Positions 16,286 to 25,013 of a stretch of DNA of 54,439 bases are shown here, piece by piece; the stretch's first letter is position 1, and each line of letters begins with the position of its first letter. The stretch is from NCBI GenBank assembly GCA_937915735.1, contig CALGGS010000129.1, positions 1 to 54,439 on the forward strand, in the 5' to 3' direction. Made by a program: the position numbers and the translations under genes. Source of the stretch: an uncultured Treponema sp. GTDB taxonomy: Bacteria; Spirochaetota; Spirochaetia; Treponematales; Treponemataceae. The notes under the pieces are model-generated. The model had not been told where the DNA came from and ran no database searches. It saw only the letters and a program-made list of their open reading frames with translations.

Positions 16286-17221
16286 ATGACACATATAATG
16301 CAGCAATTACAGAAAAAATCTCTTGAAAACGGACCGCTTTGTGTCGGTCTCGATACAGACCCGTCTTATCTGCCGGAATCAGTTTTAAAAGCATTTGATT
16401 CTCCTGTTGAGGCGGTTTTGGCTTACAATAAAGAAATTATCAAAAGAGTGGCAGAAGAAAAATCTGCCTGCTGCTTTAAGATTCAGATTGCATACTACGA
16501 GGCAATGGGAATCGAAGGCCTAAAGGCGTATATCGAAACAATAAAAGCAGTCCGCGAAGCAGGATTTATTGCCATTAGCGACATTAAACGCGGAGACATT
16601 GCAGACACCGCAAAGGCTTATGCCCGCGCTCACTTCGGAAAAGGCTCAGATTTTGAAACTGACATAATCACAATCAATCCCTATATGGGCTTCGATACGC
16701 TAAAGCCATTCACAGAATATTGTAAGCCAAACGGCGAGCTTGGCGGAAAAGGAATTTTCGTGCTTTTAAGAACCTCAAATCCAGGAATGGTTGACATTGA
16801 GCAGCAGGATTTAAAGGCTGGCGGAAGGGTTCTCGATAAAACGGGAAGCGAACTAAAGCGAATTGCCGAAGAATTCAATGCGCTTTACCCTGAGCAAACC
16901 TGTTCGCCTGTCGGAGCCGTTGTCGGCTGCACAGAAGAAAGTGACGCACGCGCGCTTCGCAATGCATATCCAGAAGTTTTCTTTTTGATTCCAGGTTACG
17001 GAGCACAAGGCGGAGCTGCAAGAATTGCGGCAACTTTGCTTGACAAAGCGGGCGGAACGGTAAATTCCAGCCGAGGAATTCTTTGTGCATGGAAAAAAGA
17101 CGAAGCTCTCGCAGAAAAGCGGGATTCAGGCACTCTTTGCCTAAAAGACATAGCCGACTCGGCTGCAAAAGCCTGCCGTGACTCTACAGCAGACCTTTTG
17201 GCTGCAAAAAAAGCTCTATAA
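16286..17221 (+). CDS. pyrF: Orotidine 5'-phosphate decarboxylase, type 2
   Basis: A 311-residue enzyme making UMP from OMP, the last step of de novo pyrimidine synthesis. GPLCVGLDTDPSYLP at the start, FKIQIAYYEAMG, the catalytic block ISDIKRGDIADTA (about 97-109) and the phosphate-gripping LIPGYGAQGG mark the longer PyrF group 2. A GGAGATAAAT ribosome site precedes the ATG. It lies 40 bp after the urtA-like gene on the same strand and may be cotranscribed, but no other pyrimidine gene is near. A palindromic element follows the stop. Confidence 0.95.
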   Translation: MTHIMQQLQKKSLENGPLCVGLDTDPSYLPESVLKAFDSPVEAVLAYNKEIIKRVAEEKSACCFKIQIAYYEAMGIEGLKAYIETIKAVREAGFIAISDIKRGDIADTAKAYARAHFGKGSDFETDIITINPYMGFDTLKPFTEYCKPNGELGGKGIFVLLRTSNPGMVDIEQQDLKAGGRVLDKTGSELKRIAEEFNALYPEQTCSPVGAVVGCTEESDARALRNAYPEVFFLIPGYGAQGGAARIAATLLDKAGGTVNSSRGILCAWKKDEALAEKRDSGTLCLKDIADSAAKACRDSTADLLAAKKAL

Positions 17222-17235
17222 AAAAGTTCAAAAAG

Positions 17236-17264
17236 TGTCATTTTCGGGCTTGACCCGAAAATCC
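17236..17264 (+). repeat. Palindromic element after pyrF
   Basis: TGTCATTTTCGGGCTTGACC followed by CGAAAATCC: same ends and TTGA centre as the copies in pepF and hisH. It lies 15 bp past the pyrF stop and may also act as a 3'-end stem-loop. Confidence 0.85.
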
Positions 17265-17319
17265 ATTTAGCCCTAATTTCGACTTTTTGAATTTGCCAAA
17301 CATTAAATTGAACACTTGC

Positions 17320-17444
17320 ATGGAAGCACGTCTGTTGCACACGTTCAGCAGCGATTTACTCCGTACGAGGCATAACCGGTAAAGAGTGTTTAAATTTTAA
17401 GCGATATAATGAGCTGAAAGTGTTTCACAGCCGCTTGCTTCCAT
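17320..17444. repeat. Long imperfect inverted repeat (about 30-bp arms)
   Basis: Arms 17320-17349 and 17413-17444 match at most positions when one is reversed, with common blocks ATGGAAGCA, CTGT, ACAC and TTCAGC, and a 63-bp loop. The blocks are conserved while the joins vary, as in a folded RNA or two opposed copies of an old repeat. Confidence 0.6.
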
Positions 17445-17518
17445 TCAATCGGTAAGTTTTCAGTGTTTTTCCGTAATGCAAAAGTCGAAATTACTTCTTC
17501 TTACCGACAGATAAGGTA

Positions 17519-17639
17519 AAATGTCGACTTTCCTTTACAGTTATTGAAAAAATAAATGCTTTAGGCTGCGCGTGTGAAGCGAACGTGTCTTTTTCGATTT
17601 TAAACATAATTTTGTTGTGAGTGACGAAAGTCGACATTT
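17519..17639. repeat. Perfect 14-bp inverted repeat, 93 bp apart
   Basis: AAATGTCGACTTTC at 17519-17532 and its exact reverse complement at 17626-17639. Each arm contains the self-complementary GTCGAC. Such spacing is large for a terminator and could be recombinase or protein-binding sites. Confidence 0.65.
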
Positions 17640-17660
17640 GGGGTATTTAATTGCAATACA

Positions 17661-17750
17661 AGAGATTGCCGCATCTAAGCAAGGGCGACAAGCAATGCCC
17701 TTGAGTGCGGCAATGACAGGGGAGGCGCTCCCTAAGTGCGGCAATGACAC
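17661..17750 (-). repeat. Compound palindromic element
   Basis: Begins AGATTGCCGCA and ends TGCGGCAATGACA (17706-17718), with an inner GGGC/GCCC pair, so it is an enlarged member of the element family. A second half-copy, CCTAAGTGCGGCAATGACAC, follows at 17731-17750. It ends just before the stop of the next gene. Confidence 0.75.
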
Positions 17751-17773
17751 TTACTTATTAGTCATTCCCTTTT

Positions 17774-18955
17774 TTATTCTCTGTTCCATTTGCCTTCACT
17801 AGAGAAATAAGACCATAATCCAACATTATTTAAAGATGCGCTAGTACTTGAAGTTATTGAACTTGCAAATATTGTTCCTGAGTATTCATCGAGTGCTGGA
17901 TTTACAACAAGAATGGCAGGAACTTTATAATACGAAGAAAGGGCAGAAGCCGCATTGTTGTCAAAAGAAGTCGTAGAGGCAGATGAAGCTCCGCCTTTAA
18001 GTGTACTAAGCAAAATGTGAGCAATTCCGTCTGAAGTGCCTATCAGAAGATAATTATCCGTAACTCCAAGAGAACATATTGTAGAACAATCTAAATCTAC
18101 ACTAGTCCAAGAAGAACCGTCTTGAAAATAATAAACATCATCACTAGTTCCAAAATAAAGATAAGTGGCATCATCATCTTCTGTTTCATCTGATACTAAT
18201 GAAGGCTCAGACGAAAAATAAACTGTTCCATTAAGATTTGCACAAGATTTTACCGCTAACGCTGTTAATGAGGAATCTTCCGTTTCAGTGTATGTACCGA
18301 TATAAGAATTATCTTCATTTGCATAAACATAACCGCCTTGGGACTCATCTTCAACATCAATTGTGGTACTGCTGCCATTTAACTCATAAACTTTTGAGTC
18401 ATAGCGAAAATATGCTTTTCGATTTTCGCTTTTTGGAGAGTTCGTACAGAAAAGGACAAAGCCGTATGAATTGCTATAAGCTGTAGTCACAATTTGCGTC
18501 CAGTCAGAGCCATCAAAACACCAGATTTGACGAGTTTTCGTACCGTTTGTATCATCATCATCATCTGTTTCAACATCAGCTACCAAAGCATAAAGATAAG
18601 TTTCGTCTGCCGCCAGCGAAAGGACTCTTCCAGAGCTAGGTTTTGAAAAAGATGAAAATCCAATTTTTTTACTTGCAATAGAATCTGCAAATTCAGTGAC
18701 TTCTTCACCACTAGAATTTTCCGCAGATGAAATATTTCTATAATAAATCTTTCCTGTGGCCGTAAAGACACATTCTTCTTTTTCACCGTCAGAATCACAA
18801 TCGTAGGAATAACGAACTATGCTTTTGATTTGACCTGAAACTTTTGCATCATCAAGCTCAACCTCGTTTCTGATTTCATCAAAAATAATTCCGTGACAAG
18901 AAAATAAAAATACTGAAAAAATTGAAGCAAAAATAAAATAAACTATTTTTTTCAT
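17774..18955 (-). CDS. Putative lipoprotein of unknown function
   Basis: A 393-residue lipoprotein from the ATG at 18955 (GAGGTTCT ribosome site); the reading frame stays open further upstream but that part overlaps the preceding barrel gene. Lipobox Cys20 (FLFSC). The mature protein is acidic and Ser-rich, with repeated patterns such as YLYALVAD, IWCFDGSDWTQIV, VYYFQDGSSWTSV and YLLIGTSDGIAHIL that look like blades of a propeller or repeated beta sheets. I do not recognise a named family. It lies 16 bp after a small barrel gene on the same strand, and the pair probably forms a two-gene envelope operon. Confidence 0.8.
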   Translation of the reverse strand: MKKIVYFIFASIFSVFLFSCHGIIFDEIRNEVELDDAKVSGQIKSIVRYSYDCDSDGEKEECVFTATGKIYYRNISSAENSSGEEVTEFADSIASKKIGFSSFSKPSSGRVLSLAADETYLYALVADVETDDDDDTNGTKTRQIWCFDGSDWTQIVTTAYSNSYGFVLFCTNSPKSENRKAYFRYDSKVYELNGSSTTIDVEDESQGGYVYANEDNSYIGTYTETEDSSLTALAVKSCANLNGTVYFSSEPSLVSDETEDDDATYLYFGTSDDVYYFQDGSSWTSVDLDCSTICSLGVTDNYLLIGTSDGIAHILLSTLKGGASSASTTSFDNNAASALSSYYKVPAILVVNPALDEYSGTIFASSITSSTSASLNNVGLWSYFSSEGKWNRE

Positions 18956-18971
18956 TGTAAAGAACCTCAAG

Positions 18972-19622
18972 CTAGAAGTGGTAGCGGGCGACAAGTGCCC
19001 ATGATGCAAAAAGACCGTAATCGTTGTATTTTGAATCCTCATACCACTGTGGCATGTACATAAAATCGCCTTCCGTACCGAAAGACCAGCTAGGAGTTAC
19101 CCTGTAGAAAACGCCCGCCTGACCTTTTAAGATAAGACCGGGAAAGTAAGTTCTGCTCAGGTAATTTTCCATTGCAAAACCGACTCCAACGGTGAGGGGA
19201 AATTCAAATTTTTTAAAGGTCGGCTGAATCGTTGTGTCCAAAACGAAGGGAATGTAAGTGAAGATGTTTTCGCCGATTGTCGGGTGATAGCCGAAGTAAA
19301 CATCAATTCCCCATGCCCACCAGTTCGTTATGAATCTGTGGTAGCCTAAAGAACCTGCTCCACCAATAGAAAGCTGCCCCTTTTTGTACAATGGGAAAGA
19401 ACCGCCGAAATTAAGAGGAAAGGTTGCCATAAGGGAGATTTTGATGAACTGATCGCCTGGCTCGTTCATATTCATTGACGCTTTGAGCGGAATGTCAGCT
19501 TCTTCGTCCTCAGGTTTTTCCTGGTCAATGTCTTCGTTTGTGTTGATTTCAGCATCATCGTCTGCAAAAGCAAAAGATGAAATCATAAAAAGCGCACAAA
19601 AAAGCGCGAGAAAGCGTTTCAT
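18972..19622 (-). CDS. Small outer-membrane beta-barrel protein
   Basis: A 216-residue protein with signal peptide (residues 1-20, AFA cleavage) and an acidic N-terminal stretch (DDDAEINTNEDIDQEKPEDE), followed by alternating hydrophobic/polar strands ending in the aromatic Phe (ALVARYHF), the typical outer-membrane insertion signal. Size fits an eight-strand barrel, as in OmpW-like treponemal proteins. CGAGGA precedes the ATG. It is first in a pair with the lipoprotein at 17774-18955. The exact role (pore or structural) is not evident. Confidence 0.75.
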   Translation of the reverse strand: MKRFLALFCALFMISSFAFADDDAEINTNEDIDQEKPEDEEADIPLKASMNMNEPGDQFIKISLMATFPLNFGGSFPLYKKGQLSIGGAGSLGYHRFITNWWAWGIDVYFGYHPTIGENIFTYIPFVLDTTIQPTFKKFEFPLTVGVGFAMENYLSRTYFPGLILKGQAGVFYRVTPSWSFGTEGDFMYMPQWYEDSKYNDYGLFASWALVARYHF

Positions 19623-19661
19623 AAATCCTCGTTATATTTAAATAATAGATAGTAATTTTAC

Positions 19662-19682
19662 TGAAAATACAGTATATTTTCA
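19662..19682. promoter_or_regulatory. Inverted repeat in the barrel/folD divergent region
   Basis: TGAAAATA and TATTTTCA pair perfectly around CAGTA in the 101-bp gap between two divergent genes. Position and size fit a dimeric repressor site, but the regulator is unknown. Confidence 0.4.
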
Positions 19683-19723
19683 ATTCACTTAATTAAACTA
19701 AAAGTGAAAGAAGAGGTTACAAA

Positions 19724-20599
19724 ATGAGTGCACAGATTATCGACGGAAAGCAGATTGCATTGGATGTTCGGGCGGGCGTTGCCGAAAAGGTAGCAGCCCT
19801 AAAGGCAAAGGGAATCACTCCTTGTCTGGCCGTAGTTCTCGTGGGCGAAAATCCTGCCAGCGTAAGCTATGTCACTGGAAAGCGAAAGGCTCTGGCAGAG
19901 GCAGGAATGGCCGATAAGAGCGTTGAGCTTCCCGAAAACACCAGCGAAGAAGATTTGCTCGCTTTAATCGACAAGCTCAACAAGGACGATTCTGTTCACG
20001 GAATCTTGGTTCAGCTTCCTCTTCCAAAACACATAAACGAAGACAAAGTGATTATGGCAATCTCTCCCGAAAAGGATGTAGACGGCTTCCACCCGGTCAA
20101 TGTGGGAAATCTCGTAATCGGCAAAAAAGCCTTCCTTCCATGCACACCACACGGGATTATAGTCCTTCTTGAGCGCATGGGAATCGAAACGAGCGGAAAA
20201 CACGCCGTGGTCATAGGCCGAAGCAACATCGTAGGAAAGCCGGTTTCACTTCTCCTCGCCCGAAAAGAAACTAACTGCACCGTAACAATCTGCCACACAG
20301 GAACCAAAAACATGGCGGAAATCACCCGTCAGGCAGACATTTTGATTGCAGCTTCAGGCCACCCACACACAGTCACAGCCGACATGGTTAAGGACGGAGC
20401 GGTTGTAATTGATGTTGGCGTAAACCGAATCCCCGATGCAAGCAAAAAGAGCGGATTCCGCCTAATCGGTGACTGCGACTTTGAAGACCTGAAAGAGAAA
20501 GCCAGCTACATCACCCCGGTTCCAGGCGGAGTCGGACCTATGACAATCGCAATGCTCATGTATAATACGCTTGAAGCGGCGGAGAATAAGGCGAATTAA
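19724..20599 (+). CDS. folD: Methylene-THF dehydrogenase / methenyl-THF cyclohydrolase
   Basis: A 291-residue bifunctional folate enzyme that interconverts 5,10-methylene- and 10-formyl-tetrahydrofolate with NADP. Signature segments are SYVTGKRKALAEAG (catalytic Lys), VHGILVQLPLPKHI, DVDGFHPVNVG, PCTPHGI, VIGRSNIVGKP (nucleotide site) and PVPGGVGPMTIAML. Length is normal for the family. AGAGGT precedes the ATG. The gene stands alone and its stop overlaps the convergent permease gene by four bases (TTAA). Confidence 0.97.
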   Translation: MSAQIIDGKQIALDVRAGVAEKVAALKAKGITPCLAVVLVGENPASVSYVTGKRKALAEAGMADKSVELPENTSEEDLLALIDKLNKDDSVHGILVQLPLPKHINEDKVIMAISPEKDVDGFHPVNVGNLVIGKKAFLPCTPHGIIVLLERMGIETSGKHAVVIGRSNIVGKPVSLLLARKETNCTVTICHTGTKNMAEITRQADILIAASGHPHTVTADMVKDGAVVIDVGVNRIPDASKKSGFRLIGDCDFEDLKEKASYITPVPGGVGPMTIAMLMYNTLEAAENKAN

Positions 20600-22200
20600 C
20601 TGTCTTTTTTAAGACTTAAAACAAGCTTGCCCGCTAAAAGCACGCTAAATGTGAGTGTGGTAAGGATTGTCGCCAAGGCGGCGGCTTTACCCCACTCGCC
20701 TTGCTCTGCCAGATTTAAAATCTTAATTGAAGCCAGCGGAGTTTTAAATGAAACAAGAAAAATTACCGAGCTGATTGTTCCAACCCCGCGTACAAAATCA
20801 TAAATAAACGAAGAAAAAATCCCACTTTTTGATAGCGGAAGCAAAATCGTCGTAAAAACCTGCAATTTAGTCGCTCCCAGTGAACGGGAGCCGTCGTCAA
20901 GAGTTGATTTAATCTGAGAAAAGACTGTTGAAATGATTCTGTACGAAAATGGCATAAAAGCGACCGTCATTGCCAGAATTATCATAAATCCGGAGGCGTG
21001 AATATGAAGTCGGGCTGCCGAAAGAGTAAGGGCGAGACCAAAAAGGCTTCCTGGAATTGCTGCCGGAATCTGAACACAAGCATCAAGATATTTTTTAAGC
21101 GGAAGATTTGTTCTTGAAACGAAAAAAACTGAAAGACTGGCGAATGTAGTTGCCAAAATTGCCGCAACAAAGGCAAAAATGAGAGAATTAGAAAGCTCTC
21201 GGGAAAATTTTCCAATCATCTTAAAATGCTCTGTCGTGAAAGCGGGATTCACTCCCCAAATTTTCTGAAAAGCACCAATCAGAATCGAGAGAAACTGGGC
21301 AAAAATCAAAAGAGAGATAAAAAGACAAAAGATAAAAAGTAAAATCCGCGTGACGAGCGAGGACTTTTTTTCTGGCAGTGGAGAAGATTTTGAACCGACC
21401 GTAGCGAATTTTTCGTTCTGTTTTTTCATCATAATATTCTGTGCGATAAAAAGAACGACTGACGGAAGAACCAGAATTATCCCCAAAACGCAGCTTGTTC
21501 CTGAATTTATCCATCCGTTCAGCTGAGTGTAAACCTCTACGGCAAGGACTCGAAAACGGCCTGCGACAATCATAGGATTTCCGAAATCACTAAGAACTGA
21601 AACTGCAATAAAAAGAGCCGCGGAAAGAATTCCGTTCAGACAAAGCGGAAGAGTAACAGTAAAGGCGATTTTTGCCTTTGAAGCACCCATTGCACGGGCG
21701 GCTTGCTCCAGACTCGGGGGAACTCTTTTTAAAACCTGAGCACAAATCAGATATGAAATCGGAAAGAAGCACAAAACCTGGGCAATCAAAAGTCCCCGGA
21801 AACCATAAAGGCTGATATCCAGACCCAAAATCGTGTGAGTAAAAAATCCCTGACGACCAAAAAGCAAAATGAAAGAAAGTCCGCCGACAAAAGGTGGTGT
21901 CATCAAGTGCAGAATCGGAATGAATCCAAAAATTTTTTTAAAAGGAATGTCCGCCTTAACTACGGCATAAGCAAAAAGATAGCCCACTAACACAGAAAGA
22001 GTTGTAGAAGAAAGGCATTCAAGCAAAGTGTTTTTCATCGCTGTGCGCCAGACTTCTGATGAAAAGACGAATGTAAAATCTTTTAGAGACGGAGAAAGCA
22101 AAACAAAAAGCAAAGGAAAGACAATTCCCGCCGTAACTGCAAGTATCACAAAAAAATAGAGAAGATTAAAAGCTAGCGGAGATTTTAGAGATTTCGTCAT
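20596..22200 (-). CDS. Orphan ABC transporter permease, fused two-domain (FbpB type)
   Basis: A 534-residue integral membrane protein with about twelve helices in two homologous halves. Each half carries the EAA loop that docks the ATPase: EQAARAMGASKAKIAFTVTLPL (split here: EQAARAMGASK and the following TLPL) in the first and DDGSRSLGATKLQ with LLPL in the second. This fused layout is typical for ferric-iron and related (FbpB/ThiP-like) importers. Neither a binding protein nor an ATPase gene is adjacent, so the partners must be elsewhere. A promoter lies eight bases before the ATG and no ribosome site is seen. Confidence 0.88.
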   Translation of the reverse strand: MTKSLKSPLAFNLLYFFVILAVTAGIVFPLLFVLLSPSLKDFTFVFSSEVWRTAMKNTLLECLSSTTLSVLVGYLFAYAVVKADIPFKKIFGFIPILHLMTPPFVGGLSFILLFGRQGFFTHTILGLDISLYGFRGLLIAQVLCFFPISYLICAQVLKRVPPSLEQAARAMGASKAKIAFTVTLPLCLNGILSAALFIAVSVLSDFGNPMIVAGRFRVLAVEVYTQLNGWINSGTSCVLGIILVLPSVVLFIAQNIMMKKQNEKFATVGSKSSPLPEKKSSLVTRILLFIFCLFISLLIFAQFLSILIGAFQKIWGVNPAFTTEHFKMIGKFSRELSNSLIFAFVAAILATTFASLSVFFVSRTNLPLKKYLDACVQIPAAIPGSLFGLALTLSAARLHIHASGFMIILAMTVAFMPFSYRIISTVFSQIKSTLDDGSRSLGATKLQVFTTILLPLSKSGIFSSFIYDFVRGVGTISSVIFLVSFKTPLASIKILNLAEQGEWGKAAALATILTTLTFSVLLAGKLVLSLKKDS

Positions 22201-22208
22201 TTTCTGTC

Positions 22209-22237
22209 ATTTTAGACGATTGCCATTATAATCGCAA
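22209..22237 (-). promoter_or_regulatory. Promoter of the ABC permease gene, very short leader
   Basis: Minus strand: TTGCGA (22237-22232), 17-bp spacer, TAAAAT (22214-22209), eight bases, ATG at 22200. Confidence 0.5.
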
Positions 22238-22250
22238 GATTTCAGCTATC

Positions 22251-22280
22251 TTGTTTTATAATAGAAATTTATGATATAAT
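22251..22280 (+). promoter_or_regulatory. Promoter of yidC-jag
   Basis: TTGTTT (22251-22256), 18-bp spacer, TATAAT (22275-22280). The transcript would carry a leader of about 110 nt before yidC, in contrast to the near-leaderless promoters elsewhere in the window. Confidence 0.55.
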
Positions 22281-22396
22281 TTTGCCCTAAAAATCTCTTT
22301 ATATTGAAATCTTACCGCCATTTTTACGGCTCTGTTTCGCTTCTTTCTGAGAGACCCCGATTCAAGGCTTTAGGACTGGCAAAAAGGAAAAAATAA

Positions 22397-24220
22397 ATGG
22401 AAAAAAACACTGTATGGGCGATTTCGCTTTCTACTGTTGTTTTGGTCGGATTTTTTGCGGCGCAGACTTTTTTGTTCCCGCCACAGAAAAATCAAAATCA
22501 AAGCACAAAAATAGAGCAAATCGCTGAGTCTAATCAGACTGCGGACGAAGGTACGGCTACAGGCGAATCAACAGAGATTCAAAATGATGCCTCTTCTGGC
22601 GACTTTTTCGTTTCAAGCTCAGGAGTTTCTGAAGCCGGCGAAAATGCTGAAGTTCCTCTCACCGAGGAAAAATTTACAATCACCACTGACAAAGTTCATG
22701 TTACCTTTACAAACAAGGGCGGTGATATCGTTGGTTTTGAGCTTATCGAAAAGGATGAGCGTGGAAATCTTAAAAACCGCGACGCTTCAACCGGAAAGGG
22801 CGTTGAGCTGATTGAAAATCTGTCAGAAAAAAACAGGGCTTTTGGTCTTTCTTTGGGCGGGGCAACAAAGCCTATCGTAAACGACATTTTTAATGTCAAA
22901 CAGGGAACGAACGAAAACGGCGAGCAGTTCATTGGCTTCTTCAAAAAATTCACTTCAAAAAATGCTGACGGAAGCATGTCTGGCTTTACTCTTGCAAAGC
23001 GATACACCTTCAAACCGAACGATTACACCTTCAAGCTCGACATTTCAATTGCCGGAGATGAAAATTTCACAGGTCTCGATGTGGGCGGTGTGGCATACAC
23101 TCTCAGAACCGCTCCTCAGATTGGTCCGAAATACAATCCAAAATCAGACAGATATGAATACCGGCAGTTAGTTTCGTTCAATGGCGAAAAGGTCAAAAAA
23201 ATCAATCTCGGTCAGAAGCAGACAAAAGATTACGAGCGTGACTGGGTTTGGACGGCTCTTGCCGGAAAATATTTTGAGTTCATCGTCTATCCAGAGAACA
23301 AAAATTCTATGGAAAGCAAGGTCGTTTACAATTCAGAAATTGAGGTCGGAGAAGCGACAAACGCACAGGTCAAGATGACCCGAAAGGCTACCGACTCAAA
23401 AGAAACTAACGATAGTTATTATATCTACGCTGGTCCCCGTAATGAATCTGAGTTGAAAAAATATGTTTCAGAAGAAAAAAATGAATGGGGCTTGTCAGGA
23501 GTTCATTTTAACGAAAGCTTACAGACCTCTGGATTTTTGTACTGGCTCGAAGTTGTGCTCAAATTCTTGCTTGAAAATATCAATAAAGTCGTTCACAACT
23601 GGGGCGTTTCAATCATTATCGTAACGATTATTTTAAAAATTGTGCTTTTCCCGATTACGAAAAAAAGTCTCGAAGGCACTCAGAAAATGCAGAAATTCCA
23701 GCCAAAGATGCAGGCTCTTCAGGCAAAATACAAGAACGATCCGGCTCGCTTGCAGCAGGAAACTGCCAAAATGTACAAGGAAATCGGCTACAATCCTATG
23801 AGCGGCTGCTTGCCAATGCTCTTCCAGTTCGTGGTTTTGTTCGCTATGTACAACTTGTTCAATAACTATTTTGAGTTCCGAGGAGCTTCCTTCATAAGCG
23901 GTTGGATTGACGACCTTTCTCAGGGCGACCATGTAGGTCCAGTCTTTGAGAGAGGACTTCCAATCTTGGGCTGGAACCAAATCCGAATTTTGCCAGTGAT
24001 TTATGTAATTTCACAGCTTTTGTTCGGTAAAATCACAGGAAATGGCGGAACGACAAACGGAGCGAATGCAGGTCAGATGAAGATGATGATGTACGGTATG
24101 CCGATTATGTTCTTCTTCCTGTTCTACAATGCACCGGCGGGATTGCTGCTTTACTGGACGGTCTCAAACATCTTCCAGCTGGGCCAGCAGATTATAATTA
24201 ACAAAATGATGAAAAAATAA
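22397..24220 (+). CDS. yidC: Membrane protein insertase YidC
   Basis: A 607-residue insertase that places proteins into the inner membrane alone or with SecYEG. One N-terminal helix (about 7-25), a low-complexity linker, a large periplasmic beta domain (about 90-370) and then the conserved insertase core with five helices: NWGVSIIIVTIILKIVLFP, the coiled hairpin TKKSLEGTQKMQKFQPKM, YNPMSGCLPMLFQF, and PAGLLLYWTVSNIFQLGQQ near the end. This is the Gram-negative layout. AAGGAAAAAATAA precedes the ATG. Jag follows after a palindromic element. The usual rpmH-rnpA partners are not upstream. Confidence 0.97.
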   Translation: MEKNTVWAISLSTVVLVGFFAAQTFLFPPQKNQNQSTKIEQIAESNQTADEGTATGESTEIQNDASSGDFFVSSSGVSEAGENAEVPLTEEKFTITTDKVHVTFTNKGGDIVGFELIEKDERGNLKNRDASTGKGVELIENLSEKNRAFGLSLGGATKPIVNDIFNVKQGTNENGEQFIGFFKKFTSKNADGSMSGFTLAKRYTFKPNDYTFKLDISIAGDENFTGLDVGGVAYTLRTAPQIGPKYNPKSDRYEYRQLVSFNGEKVKKINLGQKQTKDYERDWVWTALAGKYFEFIVYPENKNSMESKVVYNSEIEVGEATNAQVKMTRKATDSKETNDSYYIYAGPRNESELKKYVSEEKNEWGLSGVHFNESLQTSGFLYWLEVVLKFLLENINKVVHNWGVSIIIVTIILKIVLFPITKKSLEGTQKMQKFQPKMQALQAKYKNDPARLQQETAKMYKEIGYNPMSGCLPMLFQFVVLFAMYNLFNNYFEFRGASFISGWIDDLSQGDHVGPVFERGLPILGWNQIRILPVIYVISQLLFGKITGNGGTTNGANAGQMKMMMYGMPIMFFFLFYNAPAGLLLYWTVSNIFQLGQQIIINKMMKK

Positions 24221-24221
24221 A

Positions 24222-24250
24222 TGTCATTGCCGTGCGTGACACGGCAATCT
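24222..24250 (+). repeat. Palindromic element between yidC and jag
   Basis: TGTCATTGCCGTGCGTGACA followed by CGGCAATCT begins one base after the yidC stop and ends just before the jag ribosome site. If translated it would give SLPCVTRQS, in the same frame as the pepF copy. The RNA stem may mark the yidC/jag boundary. Confidence 0.9.
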
Positions 24251-24265
24251 ATAGGAGAAAATAAA

Positions 24266-24970
24266 ATGACTTACGAATTTGAAGGTAAAACCGAAAAGGA
24301 TGCCATTGAAAAGGCGGCTATGGAGCTTGGTCTTGAAAGCGACCAGTTTGATGTTGAAATTCTTGAAGTTCAGAAAAAGACTTTGTTCAAATCTGGCTAT
24401 GTAAAGATTCGAGTTCACACAGAAGATGCGACTCCAGGCGTAAAATACGACGACGAAAAAGAGTCAGTTCACGAAGTTGCCAAACGAACGGTCGGTAATC
24501 CAATTCCACAGGATGAATTTGAGCAGAAATTGACTCAGTTCGTTTCTGATGTCGTTGAAAAAATGGGATATGAAGCTCAGGTTGAGATTTTATTCCGTGA
24601 AGAAAAGAAGATTGGTCTAAAACTAACTAGCGATAGTTCGTCAATTCTTATTGGACGAAAAGGAAAGAACCTTGACGCATTGCAGCTTCTTGCAAATGTT
24701 TATGCAGGTCACTTAGGTCGTGAAGATGTAAGAGTCATTCTCGATACAGAAAATTACCGTGTTCGCCGCGAAGAAAATCTCGTTCATTTGGCTTACACGA
24801 CGGCAGACAAGGTCCGAAGTCGACGCTCTTCAATTCTCTTGGAGCCAATGAATCCATTTGAACGCCGCTTGATTCACACAACGCTCAATGATTTTTCAGA
24901 TATTGAAACAAAGAGCGAAGGTGAAGGCTTGTACAAGCAAGTACGAGTAATTTACAAAGGCGCTTACTAG
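24266..24970 (+). CDS. jag: RNA-binding protein Jag/KhpB
   Basis: A 234-residue cytoplasmic RNA-binding protein. Residues 1-52 are the Jag_N domain (FEGKTEKDAIEKAAMELGL), the middle holds a KH domain with GRKGKN in the GxxG loop, and the C-terminal part is an R3H domain (VRSRRSSILLEPMNPFERR has the typical Arg/His text with RRLIHTTL). The frame is open from 24221, but that extension is only the palindromic element; AGGAG at 24253-24257 fixes the start at 24266. The yidC-jag pair is conserved in many bacteria and linked to envelope and division control. Confidence 0.95.
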   Translation: MTYEFEGKTEKDAIEKAAMELGLESDQFDVEILEVQKKTLFKSGYVKIRVHTEDATPGVKYDDEKESVHEVAKRTVGNPIPQDEFEQKLTQFVSDVVEKMGYEAQVEILFREEKKIGLKLTSDSSSILIGRKGKNLDALQLLANVYAGHLGREDVRVILDTENYRVRREENLVHLAYTTADKVRSRRSSILLEPMNPFERRLIHTTLNDFSDIETKSEGEGLYKQVRVIYKGAY

Positions 24971-24976
24971 TAAGAC

Positions 24977-25009
24977 TGTCATTGTCGGGTAATGCCCGGC
25001 AATGATACA
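24977..25009 (+). repeat. Palindromic element between convergent genes
   Basis: TGTCATTGTCGGG and CCCGGCAATGATACA pair around TAATG in the 43-bp gap between the stops of jag and the transglutaminase-like gene. It could serve as a two-way 3'-end stem-loop. Confidence 0.85.
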
Positions 25010-25013
25010 AATT

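Larger units (their letters stand above)
17222..17773. other. 552-bp non-coding region rich in inverted repeats
   Basis: No credible gene is present. From left to right: a palindromic element (17236-17264); a pair of long imperfect inverted arms, 17320-17349 and 17413-17444, sharing ATGGAAGCA, CTGT, ACAC and TTCAGC; a TTACC/GGTAA stem near 17501-17519; a perfect 14-bp inverted repeat, 17519-17532 (AAATGTCGACTTTC) against 17626-17639; and a compound palindromic element (17661-17750). A TATAAT-like hexamer is at 17404-17409. The layout suggests a structured RNA, or a site where mobile repeats gather. It lies between convergent genes, pyrF and the 17774-18955 lipoprotein. Confidence 0.6.

Noticed and set aside
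17320..17639. Integron attC sites, known from some treponemes
   Set aside because: No paired GTTRRRY and RYYYAAC core sites were found and there is no cassette gene or integrase.
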